DNA of 64,000 bases. Origin: Sphingobium sp. AP49. Lineage in GTDB: Bacteria > Pseudomonadota > Alphaproteobacteria > Sphingomonadales > Sphingomonadaceae. Position numbers and translations under genes: made by a program. A model generated the notes under the pieces. The model saw nothing but the letters and a program-made list of their open reading frames with translations. It was not told the DNA's origin and searched no databases. The stretch covers positions 1,433,501 through 1,497,500 of the forward strand of contig NZ_CP124576.1 in NCBI RefSeq assembly GCF_000281715.2, read 5' to 3'. Positions 45,998 through 55,261 of the stretch are shown piece by piece. How positions within the stretch are numbered: position 1 is the stretch's first letter; every line of letters begins with the position of its first letter.

Positions 45998-46381
45998 ATG
46001 TTCACTTTCCTTCTCGTCGTGCAGGCCATTGTCGCTGCCTTGCTGGTCACCGTGATTCTGATGCAGAAATCGGAAGGCGGCGGCCTGGGCGTCGGCGGCA
46101 GCCCGGCGGGCTTCATGTCTGCGCGCGGCGCGGCGGATTTCCTGACGCGTTCGACCACGGTGCTGGCCAGCCTCTTCGTCCTGCTGTCGATCGTGATGGC
46201 CGTGATCGCATCGGTTCGGCATGCGTCCAGCGACATCGACACCTCGCTGGTCAAGTCGGCGCCCACCACGCAGGCGCCGGTGACGGCGCCCGCGACCGGC
46301 AATGCCGATCCGCTGGCCGGTGCAGCCAGTGCCGCTGGCAATGGTTCGGCTGCGAACGGCGCGGTTCCGCTCGCTAACTGA
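45998..46381 (+). CDS. secG: Preprotein translocase subunit SecG
   Basis: 127 residues. Two membrane helices (about 3-22 and 53-75) are separated by the conserved cytoplasmic loop LMQKSEGGGLGVGGSPAG. The C-terminal 50 residues are a low-complexity tail of Ala, Pro, Thr and Gly, longer than in E. coli SecG but common in sphingomonads. SecG supports the SecYE channel during SecA-driven export. The start at 45998 gives the helix directly. Confidence 0.92.
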   Translation: MFTFLLVVQAIVAALLVTVILMQKSEGGGLGVGGSPAGFMSARGAADFLTRSTTVLASLFVLLSIVMAVIASVRHASSDIDTSLVKSAPTTQAPVTAPATGNADPLAGAASAAGNGSAANGAVPLAN

Positions 46382-46471
46382 CCTTTTCGTCGTTCATCGC
46401 CATATTTTTTGCGAGCGTGCGGATTCGCGCGCTTGCTCAACTTGTTTGTATAGGGCTAAGCCTCTTCTCCC

Positions 46472-48103
46472 ATGACGCGGTATATTTTCATCACCGGCGG
46501 CGTGGTCTCCTCGCTTGGTAAGGGCCTTATGGCCGCATCCTTGGCAGCGCTGTTGCAGGCGCGGGGCTATCGCGTGCGAATCCGGAAATTCGACCCTTAT
46601 CTCAACGTCGATCCGGGCACGATGTCGCCCTATCAGCATGGCGAAGTCTATGTGACCGACGACGGCGCTGAGACGGATCTCGATCTTGGCCATTATGAAC
46701 GCTTTACCGGCGTTTCGGCCCGCCAGTCGGACAATGTCACGCAGGGCCGGGTCTATCAGACCATCATCCAGCGCGAACGGCGCGGCGACTATCTGGGCGC
46801 GACCGTCCAGGTGATCCCGCACGTCACCGACGAGATCAAGGCGTTCGCCACCGCGGAGACCGAGGATCTGGATTTCGTGCTGTGCGAAATCGGCGGCACC
46901 GTCGGCGACATCGAATCGCTGCCCTTCATGGAAGCGATTCGCCAGCTCCATAATGATCTGGATCGCGGCCAGTCGATCTTCGTCCATGTGACCCTGGTGC
47001 CCTATCTCGCGGCAGCCGGCGAACTGAAGACCAAGCCGACCCAGCACAGCGTGCGCGAACTGACTTCGCTCGGCATCCAGCCCGACATCCTGCTGTGCCG
47101 CGCCGAGCACCCGCTGCCCGAGAGCGAGCGCAAGAAGATCGCCCTCTTCTGCAATGTCCGTCCCGAAGCGGTCATTCCGGCGCTCGACGCCAAGAGCATC
47201 TATGCCGTGCCCGAGCAATATCATGCCGAGGGTCTCGACAACGAAGTGCTGCGCGCCTTCGGTATCACCGATGCGCCCGCGCCGTCGATGGACCGCTGGA
47301 CCGACATCATGGATCGCCAGCTCAACCCCGAAGGCGAAGTGACGATCGGCGTGGTCGGCAAATATGTCGGCCTGCTCGACGCCTACAAGTCGCTGCACGA
47401 AGCGCTGCACCATGGCGGCCTGGCCAACCGGGTGAAGGTCAACATCAAGTGGATCGACGCCGAACTGTTCGAGAAGGGCGACGACCTCGCCGCCAGCCTT
47501 GAACCGATGCACGGCATCCTCGTCCCCGGCGGCTTCGGCGTGCGCGGGTCGGAAGGCAAGATCGCCTCGGTCAAGTTCGCGCGCGAACGCGACGTGCCCT
47601 TCTTTGGTATCTGTCTCGGCATGCAGATGGCCTGCATCGAAGGCGCGCGGAACACGGCGGGGATCGAAAATGCCTCGACCACCGAGTTTGGCGAAACCAG
47701 CGAACCGGTCGTCGGCCTGATCACCGAATGGATGAGCGCGGAAGGCCTGCAAAAGCGCACCGCCGAGACCGATCTGGGCGGCACCATGCGCCTGGGCGCC
47801 TATCCGGCCAAGCTTGCCGGGAACAGCGTCGTCGCCGGCGTCTATGGCGCGACCGAGATCAGCGAACGGCACCGCCACCGCTATGAGGTCAATGCCGGCT
47901 ATCGCGAGCCGCTGGAAAAGGGCGGCCTGATCTTCTCGGGCATGTCGCCGGACGGCACGCTGCCCGAAATCGTCGAGCGGCCCGACCATCCCTGGTTCGT
48001 GGGCGTGCAGTTCCACCCGGAACTCAAGTCCAAGCCCTTCGACCCGCACCCGCTCTTCGCCAGCTTCATCGAAGCGGCGGTCAAGCAGAGCCGGCTGGTA
48101 TAA
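46472..48103 (+). CDS. pyrG: CTP synthase
   Basis: 543 residues. It aminates UTP to CTP with glutamine and ATP. The synthetase domain (1-270) begins [19 protein letters not shown], with the P-loop-like [10 protein letters not shown] and the CTP/UTP site [19 protein letters not shown]. The class I glutamine amidotransferase domain (about 295-540) has the nucleophile Cys381 in [15 protein letters not shown] and the His-Glu pair in FHPELKS. Its position after tpiA-secG is normal. A strong terminator follows the stop at once. Confidence 0.97.
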   Translation: MTRYIFITGGVVSSLGKGLMAASLAALLQARGYRVRIRKFDPYLNVDPGTMSPYQHGEVYVTDDGAETDLDLGHYERFTGVSARQSDNVTQGRVYQTIIQRERRGDYLGATVQVIPHVTDEIKAFATAETEDLDFVLCEIGGTVGDIESLPFMEAIRQLHNDLDRGQSIFVHVTLVPYLAAAGELKTKPTQHSVRELTSLGIQPDILLCRAEHPLPESERKKIALFCNVRPEAVIPALDAKSIYAVPEQYHAEGLDNEVLRAFGITDAPAPSMDRWTDIMDRQLNPEGEVTIGVVGKYVGLLDAYKSLHEALHHGGLANRVKVNIKWIDAELFEKGDDLAASLEPMHGILVPGGFGVRGSEGKIASVKFARERDVPFFGICLGMQMACIEGARNTAGIENASTTEFGETSEPVVGLITEWMSAEGLQKRTAETDLGGTMRLGAYPAKLAGNSVVAGVYGATEISERHRHRYEVNAGYREPLEKGGLIFSGMSPDGTLPEIVERPDHPWFVGVQFHPELKSKPFDPHPLFASFIEAAVKQSRLV

Positions 48104-48106
48104 AAG

Positions 48107-48128
48107 AACGGGGCCGAAAGGCCCCGTT
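48107..48128. terminator. Bidirectional rho-independent terminator
   Basis: AACGGGGCC and GGCCCCGTT pair over 9 bp around the stable loop GAAA, followed by TCTCGTTT. It lies between the convergent pyrG and oxidoreductase genes, three bases after the pyrG stop. Confidence 0.85.
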
Positions 48129-48135
48129 TCTCGTT

Positions 48136-49248
48136 TCAGCCTTTGGCCGCGTCGAACAGATTGCGATATTGGCGCGGCTGGCAGCGCAGATATTGCGGCG
48201 CTGCCTTCACCGATGCACCCAGATGCGCGGCGGCATGCCAGGGCCAGCGCGGATCGTAGAGGATGGTGCGGGCGATCGCGATCAGATCGGCGTCGCCGGT
48301 GCCGATGATCGCCTCCGCCTGCTCGAAATTGGTGATCAGGCCCACGGCGATCACCGGCATGTCGACCGCCTGCTTGACCGCGCGGGCCAGCGGCACCTGA
48401 TAGCTCGGCCCGACCGGAATATCCTGGCGCGGGTCGAGGCCACCGCTCGACACATGGATGGCGCTGCATCCGCGCGCCTCCAGCGCCTTGGCGAACGTGA
48501 TCGTCTGTTCGACGTCCCAGCCCGCTTCGACCCAGTCGGTGCCGGACACGCGCATCGTTACCGGCTTGTGCGCCGGCAAGGCGGCGCGCACCGCGTCGAA
48601 AATCTCCAGCGGCAGGCGCATCCGGTTTTCCAGGCTGCCGCCATAGTCATCGTCGCGCCGGTTGGAGAGGGGGGAGAGGAACTGGTGCAGCAAATAGCCA
48701 TGGGCGCCATGGAGCTGGACCGCGTCGATGCCGATCGCATCGGCCCGCTTCGCCGCCGCGACAAAGGCATCGCGCAGCCGATCGATCCCGGCCTTGTCCA
48801 GCGCCATCGGCGCATTGGTGCCCGGCGTGAAGGGCAGGGCGGAGGGGGCGACCGTCTGCCAGCCATTTACGGCATCAGGGGCGATCTGCGCACCACCCTT
48901 CCACGGTACTTCCGTCGACGCCTTGCGCCCGGCAGGGCCGAGCTGGATCGCGATCGGCATATCGCTGTGGCGGCGCACGCCGTCCAGCACGCGCTGCATC
49001 GCCGCCTGGGTCGCATCGTCCCACAGGCCGACATCGGCGTGGCTGATCCGTCCTTCGGGCAGCACGGCGGTCGCCTCGATCGTCAGCAGCGCCGCGCCCG
49101 ACAGGGCAAGCTGGCCAAGATGGATCAGGTGCCAGTCGGTCATCTGGCCGTCGACGGCAGAATATTGGCACATCGGCGCGATCACGATGCGGTTGTCGAG
49201 GGCAAGGCTGCCGACATGAAAGGGCTGGAACAGGGCAGGGGCGCTCAT
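48136..49248 (-). CDS. Old-yellow-enzyme NADH:flavin oxidoreductase (YqjM-like)
   Basis: 370 residues. An FMN TIM barrel that reduces activated C=C bonds with NAD(P)H. PMCQYSAVDGQMTDWH contains Cys27, the flavin-tuning cysteine of the YqjM (thermophilic-like) subclass. HGAHGYLLHQFLSPLSNRR has the His/Asn-type substrate site, followed by DDDYGGSLENRMR. The C-terminus has GDADLIAIARTILYDPRWPWHAA. The start at 49248 has GGAGA ten bases upstream; earlier in-frame ATGs add only a low-complexity extension. It is a single-gene unit, divergent from the TonB receptor gene. Physiological substrate unknown. Confidence 0.9.
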   Translation of the reverse strand: MSAPALFQPFHVGSLALDNRIVIAPMCQYSAVDGQMTDWHLIHLGQLALSGAALLTIEATAVLPEGRISHADVGLWDDATQAAMQRVLDGVRRHSDMPIAIQLGPAGRKASTEVPWKGGAQIAPDAVNGWQTVAPSALPFTPGTNAPMALDKAGIDRLRDAFVAAAKRADAIGIDAVQLHGAHGYLLHQFLSPLSNRRDDDYGGSLENRMRLPLEIFDAVRAALPAHKPVTMRVSGTDWVEAGWDVEQTITFAKALEARGCSAIHVSSGGLDPRQDIPVGPSYQVPLARAVKQAVDMPVIAVGLITNFEQAEAIIGTGDADLIAIARTILYDPRWPWHAAAHLGASVKAAPQYLRCQPRQYRNLFDAAKG

Positions 49249-49428
49249 GCAGGTCTCCGGGAGGGGGAAAGGAGTGGGCGCAAGATAGGGGGCGGAACCT
49301 CCGGTCGAAAGGGGCGGCGTGCCCGACATAAATTGGCAACGTCATCGTCATCGCTTTGACGCCATTGTGCAACGCCGTTGTCGCGCCCTGGCCCTAGTCG
49401 CGGCCCCAATCATAAAGGGGTCTCATCC

Positions 49429-51969
49429 ATGAAAATCATCCTTCCCAGCACGATCAGCCTGTTCGCGCTCGCGATCGCGGGCATCGCCCATGCCGAGGAG
49501 CCCGCGCCCGAGGAGGCCGGGGATATCGTCGTCACCGGCCAGCGCGCGCAGCAGCAGCGCGCCATCGATGAAAAGCGTGCGGCGCTCGGCCTGGTCGAGG
49601 TGACCGCCTCGGACGAGATGGGGCAGCTCCCCGACAAGAATGTGGCCGAAGCGGTCGAGCGCCTGCCCGGCGTCGGCGTCCAATATGATCAGGGCGAAGG
49701 GCGCTATGTCGCGGTGCGCGGCGTGCCCTCCAGCCTCAACGGCTATACGCTCAATGGCTTTGAGATCGGCAATCCCGACGGCAATACCCGCGCTTTGCCG
49801 CTCGATATCCTGTCGGGCCAGCTGCTCAACCGGGTCGAGGTGGCGAAGGTCAAGACCGCAGACCTCACCGGCCAGGGCATCGGCGCGACCATCAACCTGG
49901 TTACCCAGACCGCGTTCGATTTCGACAAGCCCTTCATCTTCCAGGCCAATGGCCAGGTCGGCTGGCAACAGACCTACAAGGATGATAATCCGATCAAGGG
50001 CGACGTCACCGTCGGCGCCCGCTTTGGCGCGGACCAGCAGTTCGGCATATTGCTGGGCGCCAGCTATTCCGACCGCACCTATGGCAGCGACGGCATCTAT
50101 CCCGACGACTGGGCGCCCGACGATCAGGCCGCACGCGGCGGCGTGCCGATCAACATCAAATATACCGACTATCGGCTGAAGCGCGAACGGATCGGGGCCG
50201 CCGGCTCGCTCGACTGGCATGGCGATCGCGTCCAGCTCTATGTCCGCGGCGTCTATTCCAAATTCACCGAGGATGAATATCGCCAGCGCTTCCGCCTCGA
50301 TTTCTCCGACATCGATTGGGACGCCAATGGTCTGACCGGTGTCGCATCGACCAGCGAGCAGCGTTCGGATCTGCGCACCGAATATAAGGAAAAGTCGGTC
50401 CTGTCCTTCATGGCCGGCGGCAAGGCGGACCTGAGCGATGACTGGTCGCTCGATTTCGGCGCGGCGCGCACCCGCAACGAGGTGATCGAGCCCAACCAGC
50501 TCTGGCAGTTCCGGGGCAATCCCGGCGCGGTCGCGGTCGATTTCACCGACAAGCTGTTCACCGCCGTTCCCGTCAACGGCTATCTCTCGCCCTCGGGCCT
50601 GGGCTTCCGCCAATATACGCAGCAGGACGAATATGGCCTGGAAAAGATCTGGCAGGGCCGGCTCGACCTGACGGGGAAGCTGCCGACGATCGGCCAGAAC
50701 AGCTTCGTCAAGGTCGGCGCCAATGGCCGCTGGACCGACAAGAGCTTCGATTCCGCCAACGACGTCTATGGTCGCGGCACCACCGCCAATCGCTTCACCC
50801 TGGATGGCCTTGCCGGCGACTCCGTCACCGTCAATCTCGGCAATGGTCACACCTATCTGCTGTCGCCCGCGATCGACGAGGATCTGATCAAGGCCTATAC
50901 CAGCGGCAGGCTGGGCGGTCCGCAGTTCGTGCTGGATCAGGCGACCTCGCTCGCCAACCAGACGCTGGGCGATTTCAGCCTGCAGGAAAATGTCTTTGCC
51001 GGTTACGGCATGGCCAATCTCGACTTCGGCACCATTTCGGTCACCGCCGGTCTGCGCGTGGAGCGGACCGAACTCGACATCACCGGCTATCTGCTGGAGG
51101 ATGATGTGGTGACGCCGACCAGCGGCAAGCGCCATTATACCAACTGGCTGCCCAGCCTGGTGGTGCGCATCACGCCCACTGACGACACCGTGTTCCGCCT
51201 GGCCTATTCGCGCAGCGTCGGCCGGCCGCAATATAGCGACCTTTCGCCCGGCGGTGAGGTCAGCGTGGAAGGCGAGGGCGAGATCAGTGTCAGTTCCGGC
51301 AACCCCGCGCTCAAGCCCTATGTCGCCGATGCGATCGACATGACCGGCGAATATTATTTCGCGCCCGGCGGCCTGCTGACGTTCGGCGCCTTTGCCAAGT
51401 TCATCCAGAACCCGATCTTTACCCAGAACTATACGGTTCTCAATGGCAGCTTCGGCGGCCAGAGCTATGACCGGATCGACTATAGCCAGACCCTCAATGC
51501 CGATCGCGGCGACATCATCGGGGTAGAGGCCGCATATCAGCAGCAGTTCAGCTTCCTGCCCGGCCTTCTTTCCGGCTTCGGCGTCAACCTCAACATCGCG
51601 CTGATCCAGTCCAGCCTGCGCATGCCCGATCGCGGCACGATCCGCTTCCCCGAACAGTCCAACCTGCTCTGGGGCGCGCAGCTCTTCTACCAGAAGGGGA
51701 TTGTCGAAGGCTCGATCGCCTATCACCATACCGGTCGTGCGCTGATCGCCGCCGGGGACGAGGCCTTGACCGACAATTATAATGACGATCTGCGCCGGCT
51801 CGATGCCAAGATCAGCGTCGACATCACGAAGAATGTGCGCGTCTTTGCCGAGGCACAGAATCTGACCGATGAGCCGACCCGCCAATATCAGGCCGGCAAT
51901 CGCGACTGGGTGACCCAGAATGAGCGCTATGGCCGCACCTTCTTCGTTGGGGGATCGCTGAAATGGTAA
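49429..51969 (+). CDS. TonB-dependent outer-membrane receptor
   Basis: 846 residues. A signal peptide (IILPSTISLFALAIAGIAHA) is followed by a TonB box (DIVVTGQR), a plug domain (about 55-170: QLPDKNVAEAVERLPGVGVQ, RGVPSSLNGYTLNGFEI) and a 22-strand barrel ending in GSLKW with a terminal aromatic. This plug sequence is of the kind common in Caulobacter and sphingomonad receptors for sugars or other organic compounds rather than siderophores; the ligand is not predicted. AAAGGGG precedes the start. No riboswitch or Fur-like site was recognised upstream. The last seven bases overlap the next gene. Confidence 0.92.
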   Translation: MKIILPSTISLFALAIAGIAHAEEPAPEEAGDIVVTGQRAQQQRAIDEKRAALGLVEVTASDEMGQLPDKNVAEAVERLPGVGVQYDQGEGRYVAVRGVPSSLNGYTLNGFEIGNPDGNTRALPLDILSGQLLNRVEVAKVKTADLTGQGIGATINLVTQTAFDFDKPFIFQANGQVGWQQTYKDDNPIKGDVTVGARFGADQQFGILLGASYSDRTYGSDGIYPDDWAPDDQAARGGVPINIKYTDYRLKRERIGAAGSLDWHGDRVQLYVRGVYSKFTEDEYRQRFRLDFSDIDWDANGLTGVASTSEQRSDLRTEYKEKSVLSFMAGGKADLSDDWSLDFGAARTRNEVIEPNQLWQFRGNPGAVAVDFTDKLFTAVPVNGYLSPSGLGFRQYTQQDEYGLEKIWQGRLDLTGKLPTIGQNSFVKVGANGRWTDKSFDSANDVYGRGTTANRFTLDGLAGDSVTVNLGNGHTYLLSPAIDEDLIKAYTSGRLGGPQFVLDQATSLANQTLGDFSLQENVFAGYGMANLDFGTISVTAGLRVERTELDITGYLLEDDVVTPTSGKRHYTNWLPSLVVRITPTDDTVFRLAYSRSVGRPQYSDLSPGGEVSVEGEGEISVSSGNPALKPYVADAIDMTGEYYFAPGGLLTFGAFAKFIQNPIFTQNYTVLNGSFGGQSYDRIDYSQTLNADRGDIIGVEAAYQQQFSFLPGLLSGFGVNLNIALIQSSLRMPDRGTIRFPEQSNLLWGAQLFYQKGIVEGSIAYHHTGRALIAAGDEALTDNYNDDLRRLDAKISVDITKNVRVFAEAQNLTDEPTRQYQAGNRDWVTQNERYGRTFFVGGSLKW

Positions 51970-52784
51970 GGCGCGTCCTGATCGGCGCCGGCTTGCTGGC
52001 GCTGGCCGGCGCGGCGGGCGCGCAGCAGGCGACGGATGCGCCGTCGCCGCCGCCATCCCCGGTCAGCCTGCGGATCAAGGCGGAGGAGGCGCATCAGGGC
52101 GCGGCGTCGGATGGCACCTATGTCTATGCGATCGACAATGACCGGATCGGCAAATATCGCATTGCCGACGGCCGGCGCGTCGCCCAGTGGCAGGGGGAGC
52201 GCCGCCTTTATCCGCACATGAACAGCTGCACCGTGGTCGGCACCGAACTGGTCTGCGCCGCATCCAACTATCCTGCCGTGCCGCAGACCAGCGCAGTCGA
52301 GATTTTCGACACGAGGACGCTGAAGCATGTCCACAGTATCAGCCTGGGCTTTGGTCCCGGATCGCTGACGGTGATGGATCGCCATGACGGCAAATGGTGG
52401 GCGGTCTTCGCCAATTATGAGGGCAAGGGCGGCGAGCCGGGCCGCGACTATCGCTATACCCTGCTGGTGCGGATGGACGATGCTTTCCGGGCGGAGGCAA
52501 GCTGGGCCTTCCCGGCCGATGTGCTGGCCCGCTTTGCGCCGAAAAGCTGCTCGGGCCTTAGCTGGGGCGCCGACGGGCTGATCTATGCCACCGGCCATGA
52601 CCGGCCCGAAGTCTATGCGCTGAAACTGCCCGAGGCGGGATCGGTGCTGGAGCATGTCGGCACGCTCGGCATCGCGACGCCCGGTCAGGCGATCGACTGG
52701 GATCCGAAAAGCCCTCGGCGTCTATGGTCGATTGGCCGCGGCGCAGGCGAAATGGTCGCGAGTGAGATGCCGGCGGTCCAATAA
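51963..52784 (+). CDS. Periplasmic propeller-like protein paired with the TonB receptor
   Basis: 273 residues. A short signal peptide (MVRRVLIGAGLLALAGAAGAQ) is followed by repeated strands of the YVYAIDNDRIGKYRI and AVEIFDTRTLKHVHSISLG type, as in WD40/SMP-30-like beta propellers. Two cysteines (SCTVV, LVCAAS) may form a disulfide. No catalytic motif is recognised. It overlaps the receptor gene by seven bases, so translation is coupled and the two products likely act on the same compound. A convergent terminator follows. No named family is claimed. Confidence 0.65.
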   Translation: MVRRVLIGAGLLALAGAAGAQQATDAPSPPPSPVSLRIKAEEAHQGAASDGTYVYAIDNDRIGKYRIADGRRVAQWQGERRLYPHMNSCTVVGTELVCAASNYPAVPQTSAVEIFDTRTLKHVHSISLGFGPGSLTVMDRHDGKWWAVFANYEGKGGEPGRDYRYTLLVRMDDAFRAEASWAFPADVLARFAPKSCSGLSWGADGLIYATGHDRPEVYALKLPEAGSVLEHVGTLGIATPGQAIDWDPKSPRRLWSIGRGAGEMVASEMPAVQ

Positions 52785-52801
52785 TCCGCCATGGCCTTGC
52801 A

Positions 52802-52835
52802 GAAGCCGGGCACCCGATCCAGGGTGCCCGGCTTC
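52802..52835. terminator. Bidirectional terminator between convergent genes
   Basis: GAAGCCGGGCACCC and GGGTGCCCGGCTTC pair perfectly over 14 bp around GATCCA, the longest perfect stem seen between genes here. No long T run follows on either strand. It lies three bases beyond the stop of the PQQ dehydrogenase gene. Confidence 0.75.
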
Positions 52836-52838
52836 CGA

Positions 52839-53984
52839 TCAGGCTGGCGTCAGTTTGAGCAACCGGCCCTGCGACTTGCCGCCATCCTCCAGCAGCCACA
52901 GCGCGCCATCCGGCCCCTGTTCGACCTCGCGGATGCGCGCGCCCATGTCCCACTGGTCGGCCTTGGACGCATTCTCGCCGTCCAGCTTGACCCGCACCAG
53001 CGACTGGCTCGACAGGCCGCCGATGAACAGCGACCCCTTCCATTGCGGGAACAGATCGCCCGAATAATAGATCAGGCCGCCCGGCGAGATCACCGGGTTC
53101 CACCAGACCTTGGGCGCCTCGTAACCATCGCCCGGCTTGTGATCGGGAATGTCGCGGCCGTCATAATGGCTGCCGTTCGACGCCTTGGGCCAGCCATAGT
53201 TGAGGCCGGGCTTGATCAGGTTGACCTCGTCGCCGCCCTGCGGCCCCATTTCCTGTTCCCACAGGCGCCCGTCCTTGTCGAACGCGATGCCCAGCAGGTT
53301 GCGATGGCCATAGGACCAGACCGCCGGGTTGAAGCCCTTGGCCGCCAGCGGGTTGCCCGCCGCCGGCGTGCCGTCGAGATTGAGGCGCAGCACCTTGCCC
53401 AGGGTTGACTTGGGATCCTGGGCCGGATCGAACTTCTGCCGCTCGCCATTGGTGAAGAACAGATATTTGCCGTCGGGGGAAAAGGCGATGCGGCCGGAAT
53501 AATGGCCATTGCCCTCGACATAGTCGCTGGCGCGGAAGATGGTCTTCACGTTGGCGAGCCGGGTCGTGCCGTCGCTTGCCTGGTCGAAGATGCCGGTGGC
53601 CAGCGCCACGCCCTTGCCGCCGGACCGATCGCCCTGGCCGACCTCGGAAAAGCTGAAATAGACCTTCTTGTCCCGGGCGAATGTGGGCGAGAGGACGATG
53701 TCCATCAGCGCGCCCTGGCCGGCGCTGTCGACTGCAGGAATGCCCTCGATCGGGATTTTGGTGCCGTTCTTGGGATCGAACAGAATCATCTCACCGGCCT
53801 TCTCCGTGACCAGCATCCGGCCGTCGGGCAGGAAGGTCATCGCCCAGGGCGCGGTGAAGTCGGCGATGACCGACGTCTTGAACGGCTTGGCGGCGGCCGT
53901 GGTCGCGGCATTCTGGCCCGTCGCGTCGCCGGCCGAGCAGGCCAGCAGCGCGAGAGGGAGGGTGACGGCCATCACGCGAAGCAT
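52839..53984 (-). CDS. PQQ-dependent aldose sugar dehydrogenase, lipoprotein
   Basis: 381 residues. The N-terminus (LPLALLACSAGD) has a lipobox, so the protein is probably tethered in the envelope. The soluble glucose/sorbosone dehydrogenase propeller follows: APWAMTFLPDGRMLVTEKAG, GQGALMDIVLSPTF, GNGHYSGRIAFSPDGKYLF, SYGHRNLLGIAFD, EMGPQGGDEVNLI and NYGWP. The His-Arg-Asn and downstream acidic positions match the PQQ and calcium site of YliI-type enzymes. It would oxidise aldoses and pass electrons to the respiratory chain. It is a single-gene unit convergent with the receptor pair. Confidence 0.9.
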   Translation of the reverse strand: MLRVMAVTLPLALLACSAGDATGQNAATTAAAKPFKTSVIADFTAPWAMTFLPDGRMLVTEKAGEMILFDPKNGTKIPIEGIPAVDSAGQGALMDIVLSPTFARDKKVYFSFSEVGQGDRSGGKGVALATGIFDQASDGTTRLANVKTIFRASDYVEGNGHYSGRIAFSPDGKYLFFTNGERQKFDPAQDPKSTLGKVLRLNLDGTPAAGNPLAAKGFNPAVWSYGHRNLLGIAFDKDGRLWEQEMGPQGGDEVNLIKPGLNYGWPKASNGSHYDGRDIPDHKPGDGYEAPKVWWNPVISPGGLIYYSGDLFPQWKGSLFIGGLSSQSLVRVKLDGENASKADQWDMGARIREVEQGPDGALWLLEDGGKSQGRLLKLTPA

Positions 53985-54145
53985 GGGATTCTCCTTACTA
54001 GACTGTTGGGAAAAGGCCGATCGCCGGCGCGGGTTCCATGCCGCTATCCTCGACGGGTTGGGGGTGGGGATGCAAGCCCGCTTTGGCGATAGGCCGATTT
54101 CTTAAGCTTCCAGGATTAAGCGGAAGGGCGAAAGGGGGAAGGACG

Positions 54146-55261
54146 GTGCTGCACGGCGTATCGGATTTCGATGCCGCGTGCGCGCAGGCTGCGGCCTTGC
54201 GCGTTGAAACGCTGCGTCTCGACGCCGCGATTGACGTGGCGCGGGTCGCGCGGGCCTGGGACAGGCTGGAGGCGCGGGCGCAATGGCCGACCCAGACACG
54301 GCTCTTCGCCGCGACGCTCAGCCGGTTGCCGGCGGGGGCGGATGCACAGATGCTCGGTGCCTGGCTGGGCGATGATCTGGTTGGTCTGCTCTCGCTCAGC
54401 CGCGACCCGGGCTATTTCGCTCGTTGGCATATGGTCGGCGCCCGTGAGACCTACGAGCCAGGCGACATCTTGTGCAACGGTTCGGTCGGCACGGCGGGAG
54501 TGGCGGATGAACTCGTCGGCTTGCGTCGCCCCCTCTATCTGGATCGCATATCGGCGGGTTCTCCGTTGATTGCGGCGATGGCCGCAGCGATGCGCGGGCG
54601 CGGCCGGCTGGTCGTTCGGCCGGCCATGGCGTGCCCCTTTATCACACTGGACGATAGCTGGCGGGATCCCGAAAGTCGCTTTAATGCCGGTCGCCGATCG
54701 GATTTCCGGCGCGCGCGCCGTCGGGCCGAGGGGATGGGAATACTCACGTTCGAGACCCTCTCGCCGGGCGCTGCCGATTTCGACACCCTGTTTGACGAGG
54801 CCGTGCGGGTCGAGGCGCTGGGCTGGAAATGCGCGGCCGGGACGGCGATCGCCACCGATCCGCGCCAGGCCGCGATTTTCCGGACATTCTTTCGGGCCGC
54901 TGCAGAGCGCGGCGATTTTCGCCTATCCTTCATGCGGATCGACGGCCAGGCTGTGGCGATGCAGATGGCGCTGCTCTGGAACAGCCGCTACTGGCTGTTC
55001 AAGATCGGTCACGACGCGAGCTTCAACGCCTGTTCGCCCGGTGGATTGCTGATGCTCCATGCGCTGGGCTGGGCGGCCGCCGCCCGCATGCAGACCTTCG
55101 AGTTTCTCGGGGTGGCCGAACCCTGGATCAGGCAGCTATGGACCCAGGAACAGCATGACTGCGTTCAGTTGCGCACCTATCCCTATGGGCTGCGCGGTGC
55201 GGTGGCGCTGGCCGTGGATGGCGGGATCTGGCTGCGGCAGCGGCTGCGACGCGGGCGGTGA
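54146..55261 (+). CDS. FemAB/CelD-type GNAT acyltransferase (BioF2-like)
   Basis: 371 residues from a GTG with a strong ribosome-binding site (GGGGGAAGGA). The basic stretch FNAGRRSDFRRARRRAEGMG, the SFMRIDGQAVAMQMALLWN strand pair and YWLFKIGHDASFNACSPGGLL are the pattern of the Acetyltransf_6 (CelD/BioF2-like) family. It is often found with exopolysaccharide or wall-modification genes. No membrane segment is seen. It shares a GTGA stop/start with the next gene. Acyl donor and acceptor are unknown. A longer frame from 54038 lacks a ribosome-binding site and begins in low-quality sequence. Confidence 0.8.
   Translation: MLHGVSDFDAACAQAAALRVETLRLDAAIDVARVARAWDRLEARAQWPTQTRLFAATLSRLPAGADAQMLGAWLGDDLVGLLSLSRDPGYFARWHMVGARETYEPGDILCNGSVGTAGVADELVGLRRPLYLDRISAGSPLIAAMAAAMRGRGRLVVRPAMACPFITLDDSWRDPESRFNAGRRSDFRRARRRAEGMGILTFETLSPGAADFDTLFDEAVRVEALGWKCAAGTAIATDPRQAAIFRTFFRAAAERGDFRLSFMRIDGQAVAMQMALLWNSRYWLFKIGHDASFNACSPGGLLMLHALGWAAAARMQTFEFLGVAEPWIRQLWTQEQHDCVQLRTYPYGLRGAVALAVDGGIWLRQRLRRGR

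Noticed and set aside
49249..49428. Cobalamin or other riboswitch before the TonB receptor
   Set aside because: The region is short, lacks the B12-box pattern and shows no long conserved stem set.
49423..52056. 877-codon minus-strand frame over the TonB receptor gene
   Set aside because: A mirror frame with low-complexity composition; the plus frame has TonB box, plug and barrel.
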